64,000 nucleotides of DNA from Coneutiohabitans sp964457925 (GTDB taxonomy: Bacteria; Zhuqueibacterota; Zhuqueibacteria; Zhuqueibacterales; Zhuqueibacteraceae), in assembly GCA_964457925.1 (NCBI GenBank), contig CAYWGH010000006.1:62001-126000 (forward strand), read 5' to 3'. The position numbers and the translations under genes are program-made. Below, piece after piece: positions 27,230 through 36,149 of the stretch. Position 1 is the stretch's first letter. Each line of letters starts with the position of its first letter. A model generated the notes under the pieces. It was not told the DNA's origin and searched no databases. It was given only the letters and a program-made list of their open reading frames with translations.

Positions 27230-27270
27230 AAAAACGCCCGGGCGCTTCAAGCTTCCGGGCGTTTTTGTTT
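27230..27270 (+). terminator. Rho-independent terminator
   Basis: AAAAACGCCCGG at 27230-27241 pairs perfectly with CCGGGCGTTTTT at 27255-27266; the loop is 13 nt. The T tract follows the stem, and the mirrored A tract makes it usable from both directions. It lies 23 bases after the DUF4097 stop. Confidence 0.9.
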
Positions 27271-27614
27271 TCTTATCAAATTCCATCAAAAACAAACGGC
27301 TGAGGCGAATATATCGCCTCCGCCGTTCCAGGAAAGGAGGGGTGGATGGAAACTTGATGTTCTTCAGGATTCAGCTTTTTCACGGCTTCTTCTCGCCGTG
27401 TGCCAAATCCGCTTACAAGATACATGCCATCGCTGCGTTCCTGCTTTATGAAGTTTCACTAACCTGCTAAACTATTAAAAACGGCATTTTCTCACAGTTT
27501 TATCGACATTATCGCGTCTCACACTTTCAAGATTCACACGCGAAGGTAAAAATCAGCGCTGGCCGTTTGTGCCGGGCTGAAACAACGCAATTACAAAAAT
27601 GGCTTTCACACGCT
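27271..27614. other. Non-coding region with hairpin, strong SD and mini-ORFs
   Basis: AACGGC-T-GAGGCGA (27295-27308) pairs with TCGCCTC-C-GCCGTT (27314-27327), a 13-bp stem with one mismatch and a 5-nt loop. Four bases later is AAAGGAGGGG (27333-27342). A three-codon frame (27346-27357, Met-Glu-Thr-stop) ends in TGATG, whose ATG (27357) opens a 36-residue frame. The rest of the region shows no gene. It may be a small RNA or a decayed gene start. Confidence 0.35.
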
Positions 27615-28571
27615 TTAATCCTTGCCGGTCTTGGCCTCGCCGACATATAAGTATCTGTTGAGTAAATTCACATACTCGCTCCAGCGGCTTCCCGCCGCCC
27701 TTTCTTTTTTGTAAATGCGCTCGATGGCGTTCATTTTGGAATCGATTTCGTCGGCATAATACAGCAAAAACCCTTCAGGAATCATCGGCACCACCGGCGA
27801 GGCTTGCTCTAATGCCCCTTGATGGCTGAGAATCAGATGCTGTAACTTCATCGCCAATTCGTGCGGGAATTCCGGAAACTGCGCGATTTTATTGGCCACC
27901 ATTTGCGCGCCGATCACAATGTGGCCGAGCAGGCGGCCGGCGTCGGTATAGTCGAACATCGGGCCCTGATTGTAAGAATCAACCTTGCCGATATCGTGCA
28001 ACAGCGCGGCCGTCACCAGCAAATCGCGGTCAACCTGCGGATAAATTTTGGCAAGACGGTCACAAATGATGGCAATATTGAGCGTGTGTTCGAGCAGGCC
28101 GCCAAGATAGCCGTGATGCCACTTCTTGCCGGCCGGCACGGCGCAAAAATCCTTGACAAAGCTCTCCTCGGCAAACATGCGGCGCAACAAGGCCAGCAGG
28201 GAAGGCTGTGCGATGCTTTCAATCATCTTCTGAAATCGCTGCCAGAGCTGCTCGCGATCTTCCGGCGTTGAGGGCACGAGTTGTGTGAGATCGACATTGT
28301 CATCGTCGCGTGCCGCCCGCATCTTGTCAACACGAATCTGCTTTTGGCTCTGATACTCTTCGACCGTGCCGGCGACCTTGACGATTTGCCCGGCTTCGGC
28401 GGCGGCGCTTTCGAGATTGTCCCACATTACGGCGGACATGTGATTGGTGGCGTCACTCAACTCCAGCGCCAGGTAAGGCTCACCGTTCTTCTTCACCTTT
28501 TGTTCTTTCTTCGTAAGCACAAGAAAGGTCGTGAATTGTTCTCCCAACAACAGATCGTTGAGCCTTTTCAT
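27615..28571 (-). CDS. YhaM-type 3'-5' exoribonuclease (OB fold + HD domain)
   Basis: 318 residues. An N-terminal nucleic-acid-binding OB fold (about 10-95) is followed by an HD phosphohydrolase domain (about 145-300) with metal ligands in LLEHTLNIA, ALLHDIGKVDSY, LGHIVIGAQMV and HLILSHQG, then the YhaM signature PEGFLLYYADEIDSKMNAI. YhaM/CBF1 proteins trim single-stranded RNA or DNA from the 3' end in the cytoplasm. Length and domain order match the family. Confidence 0.9.
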   Translation of the reverse strand: MKRLNDLLLGEQFTTFLVLTKKEQKVKKNGEPYLALELSDATNHMSAVMWDNLESAAAEAGQIVKVAGTVEEYQSQKQIRVDKMRAARDDDNVDLTQLVPSTPEDREQLWQRFQKMIESIAQPSLLALLRRMFAEESFVKDFCAVPAGKKWHHGYLGGLLEHTLNIAIICDRLAKIYPQVDRDLLVTAALLHDIGKVDSYNQGPMFDYTDAGRLLGHIVIGAQMVANKIAQFPEFPHELAMKLQHLILSHQGALEQASPVVPMIPEGFLLYYADEIDSKMNAIERIYKKERAAGSRWSEYVNLLNRYLYVGEAKTGKD

Positions 28572-28739
28572 GTTTTGCTCCGTTCGGAATGGTTCAAACT
28601 GCGGGGAAAATTAAAGCAAACTCCGCCTTAAAATGCAAGCATAGAATGATGAAGCTGCTTCCATTCCTTGACAAATGCTCGTTTCGTGACTATCTTGCGG
28701 CAAAAACAAGCGGTACGGCAAACTTCTGGAGGAGGGAAA

Positions 28740-29528
28740 ATGAGCCGGCGGTTGGCTTCATACTGGTCGGGCAAAAGTGTTTTGATTACCGGAGCGTCTT
28801 CGGGTCTGGGCGCGGCTGTAACCGAAGCGCTCGCGCCTTATCACATCAAATTCGGTCTGCTCAGCCGGCGCGCCGCGCCCATGGAGGAGCTGGCCGCCAA
28901 ACTCGCGCACACCGGCAGCACATTTTGGATTCGCGCCTGCGATGTTCGCGAGCGCGAGCAGGTAGTTGCCGCGGTCAACGCATTTCACCAAGAGGCCGGC
29001 CGCCTCGACGCAGTTTGGGTCAACAGCGGCGTCAGCTTGGATACTTCGTTTCGCCGTTGGAGGTGGGAAAATGCCGATGCCTTGCTCAACACGAATCTGC
29101 ACGGCGCCATTTACACCACGATTGCAAGCCTGCAAATCATGGCGCCGCAAAAATCCGGAACGATTATCGGCATCGGTTCTGCAGCCTCGATGCGGGGTTT
29201 GCCCTATCGCAGCTTGTACAGTTTGAGCAAAATCAGCCTGGCCTATTTTCTCGAAAGCCTGGCGGTCGAACTGCCGGATATTCAATTCACCATGATTCAT
29301 CCCGGCTTTGTCGATACGCCGATCAATCAAGGCAACCCCAAACGTTTTTGGCTAATGTCGCCGCCCAAAGCTGCGCGACTCATGATTGCGGCGGTCGCCA
29401 AACAAAAGCATCTTTATATTTATCCCTGGCGCATGAGCGTGCTGTATCGACTCGTACGCATGCTGCCGGCGCCGTTGTACGTAAATGCCGCACGCAAATT
29501 GATGCACTTGAGTAAACCGGCGCGCTGA
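28740..29528 (+). CDS. Short-chain dehydrogenase/reductase
   Basis: 262 residues from the ATG at 28740, just after GGAGGAGGG; the frame extends to 28668 but without a ribosome-binding site. Classical SDR motifs: cofactor loop TGASSGLG (about 20-27), NSGV in place of the usual NAG, catalytic Ser in IGSAAS, and Y160xxxK164 in YSLSKISLAYF. Oxidoreductase with unknown substrate, NAD(P)-dependent; LSRRA after strand 2 favours NADP. The C-terminus resembles membrane-associated SDRs acting on lipids. Confidence 0.9.
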   Translation: MSRRLASYWSGKSVLITGASSGLGAAVTEALAPYHIKFGLLSRRAAPMEELAAKLAHTGSTFWIRACDVREREQVVAAVNAFHQEAGRLDAVWVNSGVSLDTSFRRWRWENADALLNTNLHGAIYTTIASLQIMAPQKSGTIIGIGSAASMRGLPYRSLYSLSKISLAYFLESLAVELPDIQFTMIHPGFVDTPINQGNPKRFWLMSPPKAARLMIAAVAKQKHLYIYPWRMSVLYRLVRMLPAPLYVNAARKLMHLSKPAR

Positions 29529-29645
29529 AGAGTCAACCCAAAAGCGCCGGCTTGTAACCTTTTGTTTGTTGCAATCTCTCTGTTTGCTGATGTTGTTATT
29601 GGTGTCAGCCCAAAAACACTACCGCTCTGGCGGTCTTCACTAGTT

Positions 29646-29675
29646 CGCATTTCGTGACACCCATCACGAAATGCG
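29646..29675. promoter_or_regulatory. 12-bp perfect hairpin before the hydrolase gene
   Basis: CGCATTTCGTGA (29646-29657) and TCACGAAATGCG (29664-29675) form a perfect stem with a 6-nt loop. An outer AGTTCG/CGAACT pair flanks it, and a small ACCGC/GCGGT hairpin precedes it at about 29618-29631. There is no T tail. It lies 25 bases before the AAGGAG of the next gene, so it could be an operator or a leader hairpin affecting translation. Confidence 0.5.
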
Positions 29676-29715
29676 CGTGTCATCTCTGCTTCGAACTGCA
29701 AAGGAGAATTCAAGG

Positions 29716-30828
29716 ATGAAAGTTCCATCACGCGCCAGTTGGTCGCGCTGGCTTGACGGCATGTTTTGCCGCGGCATGCAAGCCATTGCCGGCCGCCAGG
29801 AGAAAAACTTTCCGCCGCGCTTTCTCGAACTTTCGCCACCAAACGCCTCTGAGTCTCATCCGCTTTTTCCTGAACTGCCCGCGCTGGCAAGCGGCGAAAT
29901 TCGCGGCGCAGCATGGGAACGGCAAGGCAAGCTCTGGCGCCGTGATTTTTCTTTTCCCTCGCCGCTGCCTTCCATGCATCGCAAGAATGATTTTGTTTTT
30001 GTGAGAACGTATGCGCCGGAGCGTCAACTGCATCGTCCGGCTGTGATTGTGCTGCACGGCTTGATGAGTATCTCAACGATTGCCTATCGTCCGTTTTTGC
30101 GCGCCATCGTCGCGGCCGGGGCCTCGGCGTATTTTCTCGAACTGCCGTATCATCACCGCCGCACGCCGGCCGGTTCATTTTCCGGCGACCTGTTTTACAC
30201 CGCTGATTTTGAAATGACGTTACATGCGGCGCGGCAAGCGGTTGCGGATGTTCGCCGCTTGACGCACTATTTACGTGAAGCGGAAGCGCCGGTCGTGGGC
30301 ATTCTTGGTTTCAGCCTGGGGGCGTGGCTGGCGGCGCTGGCGGTGTGTGCCGAGCCGGAACTTGATTTTGCCTTGCTCGCCATGCCTCCGGCCGCGCTCA
30401 ACGATGTGGTGTGGGAATCGCCGCTCGGCGGCAGCATACGCCGCCAATTCGAAAACGCCCAATGGCCGCGCGCCGTTACCGCCAAATTTTATCGCCAACT
30501 CGATCCCCTGGAACATCATCCGCTGCTGCCGAGAGATCGCCTCGAGATTTTTGCGGCAGAACACGATGCCATTATCGCGCTCAAAAACATTCTTGCCTTG
30601 CAAAACGCCTGGGCAATCCCGCGCATCCACCAATACCCCGCCGGACACATTTCAATCATGCTCTCGCCTGCCTTCAAAACCGACACGGCCAGCGCCATTC
30701 GGCGCCAGCTCGCCGGTGGACGCGCCATGGCTGCGCCGGTCACGGTCGTGCCAAAAGAATCATTGCCTCTCATCCCGCCGGCCCCGATCAGCACATTGGG
30801 CTATCGTTCTCCAACCGAATTGACGTGA
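29716..30828 (+). CDS. Alpha/beta hydrolase, ABHD18 (DUF2048)-like
   Basis: 370 residues from the ATG at 29716, nine bases after AAGGAG. Alpha/beta-hydrolase elements: oxyanion strand VIVLHGLMS (about 112-120), nucleophile elbow GFSLGAW with S200, a candidate Asp in AAEHDAI and the catalytic His in YPAGHISIM near the end. The long N-terminal segment before the core and the order of motifs resemble the ABHD18 group of uncharacterised hydrolases. No signal peptide. Substrate is unknown; the neighbouring SDR and patatin genes would fit lipid metabolism. Confidence 0.75.
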   Translation: MKVPSRASWSRWLDGMFCRGMQAIAGRQEKNFPPRFLELSPPNASESHPLFPELPALASGEIRGAAWERQGKLWRRDFSFPSPLPSMHRKNDFVFVRTYAPERQLHRPAVIVLHGLMSISTIAYRPFLRAIVAAGASAYFLELPYHHRRTPAGSFSGDLFYTADFEMTLHAARQAVADVRRLTHYLREAEAPVVGILGFSLGAWLAALAVCAEPELDFALLAMPPAALNDVVWESPLGGSIRRQFENAQWPRAVTAKFYRQLDPLEHHPLLPRDRLEIFAAEHDAIIALKNILALQNAWAIPRIHQYPAGHISIMLSPAFKTDTASAIRRQLAGGRAMAAPVTVVPKESLPLIPPAPISTLGYRSPTELT

Positions 30829-30952
30829 GGGCAGGGGCCACGCTTGCACATCGCAAAAGCAGGCTTGCGTGTTTGCGGGGAATTATTATTTTGCTTCGTG
30901 CAGGCGCAACCAACGAATCTTTTGCTCACTCGCGGTCGCAAAAGGAAAAGCA

Positions 30953-31861
30953 ATGTTCCTATTCGATTCCCACCTTCATTTTTTCTCGCATGATTTTTTT
31001 TCCGCATTGGTACGGCAAAAGGATCCGCTCGCGAATATTGACACAGAGCTGAGTCAGCTTGCGGCGCGCGCCCAAATCGAACTGCCGGCCCGCAAAGCCG
31101 GCGCCCATCTCAAGCGCTGGCAGGAAGAATTGAACCGGCATGGCGTCGATCGCGCCGTTCTCTTCGCCAGTTTGCCGGAAGAAATCGTTGCGGTCGCGGA
31201 AGCGTTGCAACTTGCCAAGGGCCGGTTTGCGGGTTATTTCCTGATTCATCCCAAAAACAAAGGCAGTGTGGCGCTGGTGCACAAGTTGAGCGAGCAACTG
31301 GGTTATCGTGGCGTCATGCTCTTTCCCGCGTTACATCATTATCACGTTTATGATGAAGCGCTGCTGCCGTTTTTCGAAGCCGTCGCCGAGCGCCGCTTGC
31401 ACGTGTTTGTGCATTTCGGAATTTTACAAGTCAGGCTGCGCGACCTTCTCGGCCTGCCGCGCATGTATGACAGCCGTTTCGCCATGCCGCTCGACCTGCA
31501 GCCGGCGGCCAATCGCTTCCGGCAAACGCATTTCATCATTCCGCATTTTGGCTGCGGCTTTTTCCGGGAAACGCTGATGCTCGGCGCGCAATGCGATAAT
31601 GTTTTCGTCGATACCTCCAGTTCGAATGATTGGATGGCCACGCAGCCGGAAAAACTCACGCTCGCGGAGGTGTTTCATCGCACGCGCGCGGTGTTTGGCG
31701 CGGAACGCATATTATTCGGCACGGATTCCGGTGTGTTCCCGCGCGGCTGGCGCAAGGATATTTTTGACGGGCAACACGAGGCCATGGTTCAGGCTGGATT
31801 TTCTGCTGCTGAAATGGAACTGATTCTGGGCCAAAATATGCGGCGCTTGCTGGAGTTGTGA
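30953..31861 (+). CDS. Amidohydrolase-2 family metal-dependent hydrolase
   Basis: 302 residues from the ATG at 30953 after AAAGGAAAAG; the upstream extension is not protein-like. A TIM-barrel amidohydrolase is indicated by DSHLHFF (metal HxH, residues 4-10), VFVHFGILQ, FIIPHFGCGF and ILFGTDSGVFPRGW with the conserved Asp. Members hydrolyse or decarboxylate small cyclic or aromatic acids. The stop is one base before the next start, so translation with the following small gene is coupled. Confidence 0.82.
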   Translation: MFLFDSHLHFFSHDFFSALVRQKDPLANIDTELSQLAARAQIELPARKAGAHLKRWQEELNRHGVDRAVLFASLPEEIVAVAEALQLAKGRFAGYFLIHPKNKGSVALVHKLSEQLGYRGVMLFPALHHYHVYDEALLPFFEAVAERRLHVFVHFGILQVRLRDLLGLPRMYDSRFAMPLDLQPAANRFRQTHFIIPHFGCGFFRETLMLGAQCDNVFVDTSSSNDWMATQPEKLTLAEVFHRTRAVFGAERILFGTDSGVFPRGWRKDIFDGQHEAMVQAGFSAAEMELILGQNMRRLLEL

Positions 31862-31862
31862 A

Positions 31863-32189
31863 ATGGAACGAAGCCTGCGCGATGAAATGGCGGAGGCGCG
31901 CGCCGTCCAAGCCCAGGGCAATATCGGCCGTGCGCGAACCTGCGCGCGTCGTGCTGCCGGCATGGCGCTGCGCGATGCTCTTGGCATTGGTCCGGGTCTG
32001 CAAACCTATGCCTCGACTTTTATCGAGGGCTTGCGCAAGTTGTCACAAGATGACAAGTATCCCGGCGAAGTTCGCGCAGCCGCCGCGCGGCTGACGGACC
32101 GCTCGAAACCGGACCGTACCAGTGCCTCTGAAAATCCCGTGCAGGACGCGGAGATTATCATGAAACATTTTGGCCTCGATCTCTTTTAA
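31863..32189 (+). CDS. Small helical protein coupled to the amidohydrolase
   Basis: 108 residues, no signal peptide or membrane helix. The N-terminal half is helical with a basic motif GNIGRARTCARRAAGMALRD (about 19-38), a HEPN-like ARRAAG pattern that I have only a loose association for; no Rx4-6H nuclease motif is evident. The C-terminal third is polar and ends DAEIIMKHFGLDLF. The one-base spacing implies that it is made together with the amidohydrolase and might be a partner or regulator. Confidence 0.6.
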   Translation: MERSLRDEMAEARAVQAQGNIGRARTCARRAAGMALRDALGIGPGLQTYASTFIEGLRKLSQDDKYPGEVRAAAARLTDRSKPDRTSASENPVQDAEIIMKHFGLDLF

Positions 32190-32261
32190 GCTCACCTCCT
32201 GCTCATACAACTTGTCACACGTCTCGTATACAATTACCCATATTCTTTGGAAGGCTTGTTG

Positions 32262-33176
32262 ATGGCATCACTCAAGAAAATCTGGCAACGCCCGCGTCTC
32301 GGCCTGGCGCTGGGCGGCGGCGGCGCACGCGGTTTGGCGCATATTGGCGTGCTTAAAATTTTCGAAGCAAATCATCTTCCGATCGACATGATTGCCGGCA
32401 CCAGCATCGGCGCAATGGTGGGCGCGACTTACGCTCTGCATCCGCAAACCAGCGTGGTGGAAAAGCGCGCGCTCGAATTCATTCACAGTCCGGAATTCGA
32501 AGAGAGCGGCCTCGATCTCTTCAAAAAAAAGAATGCCGCAGAAAATTTTTTCGCGCAAGTCGCGACCTTTGTGAAAGAGCGCATTGTTATTAATCTCGCG
32601 CACAGCCGGCCGTCATTGATCGGCGGCTCGCGCATTACCCAGGTGGTGGATTTTGTTCTGGAGGATCGGGATTTTGAAGACACGCAGATTCCCTTTGCCT
32701 GCGTTGCAACTGATTTGACCACGGGCGAGGAAATCGTGTTTCGCGAAGGCCGCATTCGCCGCGCCGTGCAGGCGAGCATGTCCATCCCCGGCTTTTTACC
32801 GCCGGTAAATCTTCACGGCTATCAAATGGTCGACGGCGCCGTTGTTGCGCCGGTGCCGATTCTGGCGTGCCGCGCATTGGGCGCGGACATCGTGATCGCG
32901 GTCGACGTCGGGCAAACCCTGGATGATTTGCCGGAGTTCGAGAATGTTGTTGACATCATCTTTCGCACCGGCACCATCACCAATCGGCGCTTCAATCACA
33001 TGCTGCTGCAAATGGCCGATCTCGCCATTCGGCCGAACGTCGGGCACGTGCACTGGTCGGAGTTCCGTAAAATTCGTGAATTGATCAATGAAGGCGAGCG
33101 CACCGCCAGCGTCATGCTTCCGGCGATTCGACGGCTGCTGCGGCATAAAACGAGATGGTGGCAGCGGAGGAGATGA
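32262..33176 (+). CDS. Patatin-like phospholipase (RssA/NTE type)
   Basis: 304 residues from the ATG at 32262, seven bases after GGAAGG; an in-frame TTG at 32247 is less likely. Patatin catalytic elements are complete: oxyanion motif LGGGGARG (about 16-23), nucleophile S48 in AGTSIGAM and the dyad D191 in MVDGAVVAP. It should be a serine lipid hydrolase acting on phospholipids or lysophospholipids at the membrane. No signal peptide or barrel domain is present, unlike secreted PlpD/FplA forms. Confidence 0.92.
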   Translation: MASLKKIWQRPRLGLALGGGGARGLAHIGVLKIFEANHLPIDMIAGTSIGAMVGATYALHPQTSVVEKRALEFIHSPEFEESGLDLFKKKNAAENFFAQVATFVKERIVINLAHSRPSLIGGSRITQVVDFVLEDRDFEDTQIPFACVATDLTTGEEIVFREGRIRRAVQASMSIPGFLPPVNLHGYQMVDGAVVAPVPILACRALGADIVIAVDVGQTLDDLPEFENVVDIIFRTGTITNRRFNHMLLQMADLAIRPNVGHVHWSEFRKIRELINEGERTASVMLPAIRRLLRHKTRWWQRRR

Positions 33177-33655
33177 CGACAGCCGCGCACAACAGTTTTG
33201 AGATGCTGATAAAGATGCTGGACAATCGTTCCCAACGATTCTGCTTTTTATTCTCTTGAGATTTCATCCGGTTCGGCATTGTTTTTCCAGATGATCACAA
33301 GCTCGGCTGAGACAATCTTGTCAAGCCTTCATGCAATAGTGCTTTCTGCTGAATCTTGCGCGCTTGCGTTTGTGCACCATGCTCCTGTCACATCAAAAAT
33401 CTAGTATGCCCTAAAATTCCTCGTTGTTTTTCATCCAGAAATGATTGGAGTATTCCCTCGTTTAATGGTTCTCATATGGCATATGCTTTGCCTTGACTGG
33501 ACTTAACTTATGAACGCGCTGTTTCACATTTGTCAGTTTTATAATTGATTACGAATACGTTATCTCAGCAATTATGAACTTAAGTGGTCGCTGGAATTGT
33601 CTCACAACGTTGCAATTGCCTCTCGGCAAAACAAACTTTTGAAGGAGTTGATGCC
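33177..33655. other. Long intergenic region with terminator-like hairpin
   Basis: No gene seen in 479 bases. AATCGTT-CCC-AACGATT at 33224-33240 is a perfect 7-bp stem with a 3-nt loop followed by CTGCTTTTTATT, a likely terminator of the patatin gene. The middle carries CATATGGCATATG (about 33475-33487), two adjoining palindromes, in an AT-richer stretch that probably contains the promoter of the CsgG-like genes. Confidence 0.5.
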
Positions 33656-34696
33656 ATGAAGCAATCCTTTGTTCACTCTCTCCGCCGCTTGGTCGCAGCA
33701 GTCTTGCTGCTTGCATTGCCGGCGCTTGCCGCCGAAAATCAGGAGCTCGAACGGGCGAAATCGCATTTCCGCGCCGGCCGTATCGAGGAGGCTGTCGCTC
33801 TGCTCGAAAAGCTGATCTCGACGTCGACGCTCTCAAAGGCGGATCGCGTGGAAGCGTGGGAATTTCTCGCATTCTGCAACGTTGCCAAACAAAACGACGA
33901 GCGCGTGCAAACCAGCTTCACTGAAATCCTCAAGCTCGATGCCGCCTATGAGCCGCGTGATTCATATTTAAGCCATCCCGCGGTGATGCGCGGCTGGGCG
34001 ACGGCGCGCAAAGTTGTGCTGGGCAATTATTGGCAACTGACCACGGAAGCCGGCATTAAAACCGTTGCGATTCTAGATTTCGACAACAACTCGATCAACG
34101 ACGCGGACAAGCTCGCCAATCTCGGTAAGGGCCTGGCGGATATTGTGATCACCGATCTTGCGGCTCTGACCAAAATCAAAGTCGTTGAGCGTGAGCGCAT
34201 TCAATTCATCACGGAAGAAATTCAGCGCAGTGAGGCCACGGTGCAAGGCCAGCCGCTGGTCAATCCTGAGTTCGCCGTGCGCATCGGCAAACTGCTCGGC
34301 GCCCAGTCCGTACTCATCGGCAGCTACATGAAAATCGATAAAAAATTGCGCATCGACGTGCGGCTGGTAAAAACTGAAACCAGCGAAATTATCAAAACCG
34401 ACCATGTCGAAGGCTCATCTGATGAAGTGTTGAATTTGGCGAAGAAACTCGCGATCAAAATCAGCGAGAATCTTGAGGTGGCCGTCAACAAAGTCGACGA
34501 AGAACGCATTGAACGCCTGCAACACAAGGACATTCCGCTGGAAGCGGCGATGGCGTATTCGGAGGCCCTGAACATGCTCGATCAAGAACGCTACAACGAT
34601 GCGCGCACCATGCTGGCCAAGGCCTTGAAATTGGCGCCTTCGTTCAAGATGGCGCAAGACAAACTTATGCTGTTGCATACGTTTCAAAAAAGTTGA
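33656..34696 (+). CDS. Exported CsgG-like protein with TPR ends
   Basis: 346 residues from the ATG at 33656 after GAAGGAG; an upstream frame to 33584 is discarded. Signal peptide about 1-26 (LLLALPALAA). A short TPR-like helical region (about 27-110) is followed by a CsgG-type domain (about 125-270): IKTVAILDFDN, GLADIVITDLAAL, VVERERIQFITEEI and IGKLLGAQSVLIGSYMKI. Another TPR-like segment closes the protein. CsgG-family domains build outer-membrane assemblies or serve as FlgT/TolB-like periplasmic components. No lipobox, so this one is periplasmic, possibly working with the lipoprotein paralogue encoded next. Confidence 0.82.
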   Translation: MKQSFVHSLRRLVAAVLLLALPALAAENQELERAKSHFRAGRIEEAVALLEKLISTSTLSKADRVEAWEFLAFCNVAKQNDERVQTSFTEILKLDAAYEPRDSYLSHPAVMRGWATARKVVLGNYWQLTTEAGIKTVAILDFDNNSINDADKLANLGKGLADIVITDLAALTKIKVVERERIQFITEEIQRSEATVQGQPLVNPEFAVRIGKLLGAQSVLIGSYMKIDKKLRIDVRLVKTETSEIIKTDHVEGSSDEVLNLAKKLAIKISENLEVAVNKVDEERIERLQHKDIPLEAAMAYSEALNMLDQERYNDARTMLAKALKLAPSFKMAQDKLMLLHTFQKS

Positions 34697-34759
34697 AGCG
34701 AGATTATCATATCTTCATTCAATCGAACGGCAATGAATTCAAGCGGAGCAAGAGAGTTG

Positions 34760-36037
34760 ATGCGATTCACCGGCAGGCGGCGCGGATTGGCTGCGGTTCT
34801 TCTGTTCAGCGCGGTTCTGCACCTCGGCTGCGGCGATGCGCATTTCCGCAAAGGCCGCAGTGCGTTGCAGCGCGGCGATTATGCGTATGCTGTCGAGGAG
34901 CTGTTCCGGGCCGCGCAAAAGGATTCGCGTAATGCCGTTCATCTGCGCGAGCTGGGCATCGCCCTGTTTTATACGCGTGATTTCGAACGCGCGGCCGCGG
35001 TGCTGCAACGCGCCAATCGGTTGAAACCCGGCGACGGCCGCACCCTGTTCTTTCTCGGCTATTGCCAGGAGCAGCAAGGCAACTATGCGGAAGCCATCGC
35101 GGCATACGGTGAATATCGCCGCCGGCCGTTTTTTGACGCCATGAGCAAGCAATTGCAAAGCCGCATCAGCCGGCTCTCACTGCAACTGGCAGAATTGGAA
35201 ATCGAGAAAGCGCTGCATGACGAGAGAACGCGCAGCCTGGCCAAGCCGCCCTCCAACACCGTTGCGGTGTTGTATTTCCGAAATGTTTCGGAACGCGCGG
35301 AGTGGAATCCCCTGCTCAAAGGCCTGGCGGCGATTCTGACGACAGACCTCGGCAAAGTTAAAAGCCTGCGCCTGGTCGAACGCACGAAAATGGAAGTTTT
35401 ACTGAATGAGATTTCGGCTTCCACCTCCCAGCTTTATGACAGTTTCACCGCGCCGCGCGCAGGACGAATTTTGGGCGCCGATCGCGTGGTGATCGGCGGC
35501 GCAACGGCCCTGGGCACTTCCAGCTTGCAATTGGATGCCGGCATCATCCAATCCTCAACCAGCGAACTGGTGGCGAAAACCGTGCGCACCAGCGGGCGTT
35601 TGAGCGACATTCTGCAACTTGAAAAACAGCTCGCTTTTGCGCTCATCCAACAACTCGGCATACGCTTGAGTGTAACCGAGCGGGAAGAAATTCAAAAATT
35701 GCCGACGGAAAGCACGCTCGCGTTTGTGGCGTTTTGCCGCGGACTGGATTTTGCCGATAGTCTCAAGATTCCGCAGGCGCAATCCGCGTTCACCGAAGCG
35801 CTGCGTATCGATCCTAATTTTCGAGAAGCGCAGCAGGAGTTAGATGCCATTGCCACGCCGCTGATAAGTCAAGCGCAACTGCTGCAGCTTGCGGCGATCG
35901 ATCCGCAGGAGGCATTGAATCAGCAGCTTTTGCAGGCCACGACGAATGTTTTGCAAAGCCCCCCGAGTCTGGCGGCGCCGCTGATTCCGCCGGCAAGCAC
36001 GGGCACGATTGTGGTGACCGGGAAGATACCCAATTAG
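34760..36037 (+). CDS. CsgG/TPR-domain lipoprotein
   Basis: 425 residues from the ATG at 34760; ATG 34733 in frame is an alternative. The lipobox LHLGC puts the acylated Cys at residue 24. TPR repeats follow (about 27-125: FRKGRSALQRGDYAYAVEEL, LKPGDGRTLFFLGYCQEQQG), then a CsgG-like domain (about 160-300: NTVAVLYFRNVS, LVERTKMEVLLNEI, AGRILGADRVVIGGATAL) and a C-terminal TPR. Its layout mirrors the gene upstream, so the two arose by duplication. Probably anchored in the outer membrane facing the periplasm and working in export or scaffolding of the surface proteins encoded downstream. Confidence 0.82.
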   Translation: MRFTGRRRGLAAVLLFSAVLHLGCGDAHFRKGRSALQRGDYAYAVEELFRAAQKDSRNAVHLRELGIALFYTRDFERAAAVLQRANRLKPGDGRTLFFLGYCQEQQGNYAEAIAAYGEYRRRPFFDAMSKQLQSRISRLSLQLAELEIEKALHDERTRSLAKPPSNTVAVLYFRNVSERAEWNPLLKGLAAILTTDLGKVKSLRLVERTKMEVLLNEISASTSQLYDSFTAPRAGRILGADRVVIGGATALGTSSLQLDAGIIQSSTSELVAKTVRTSGRLSDILQLEKQLAFALIQQLGIRLSVTEREEIQKLPTESTLAFVAFCRGLDFADSLKIPQAQSAFTEALRIDPNFREAQQELDAIATPLISQAQLLQLAAIDPQEALNQQLLQATTNVLQSPPSLAAPLIPPASTGTIVVTGKIPN

Positions 36038-36149
36038 TTCCGAAGTTTAATGTGAATGCCTCTTGATGCTGAGCTGATTCGCGAGATCATCTCAACTCGT
36101 TTTTCAAAAACTGCTAGAATAGGTTTTTATATTTGCCGGAGAATAAAAC

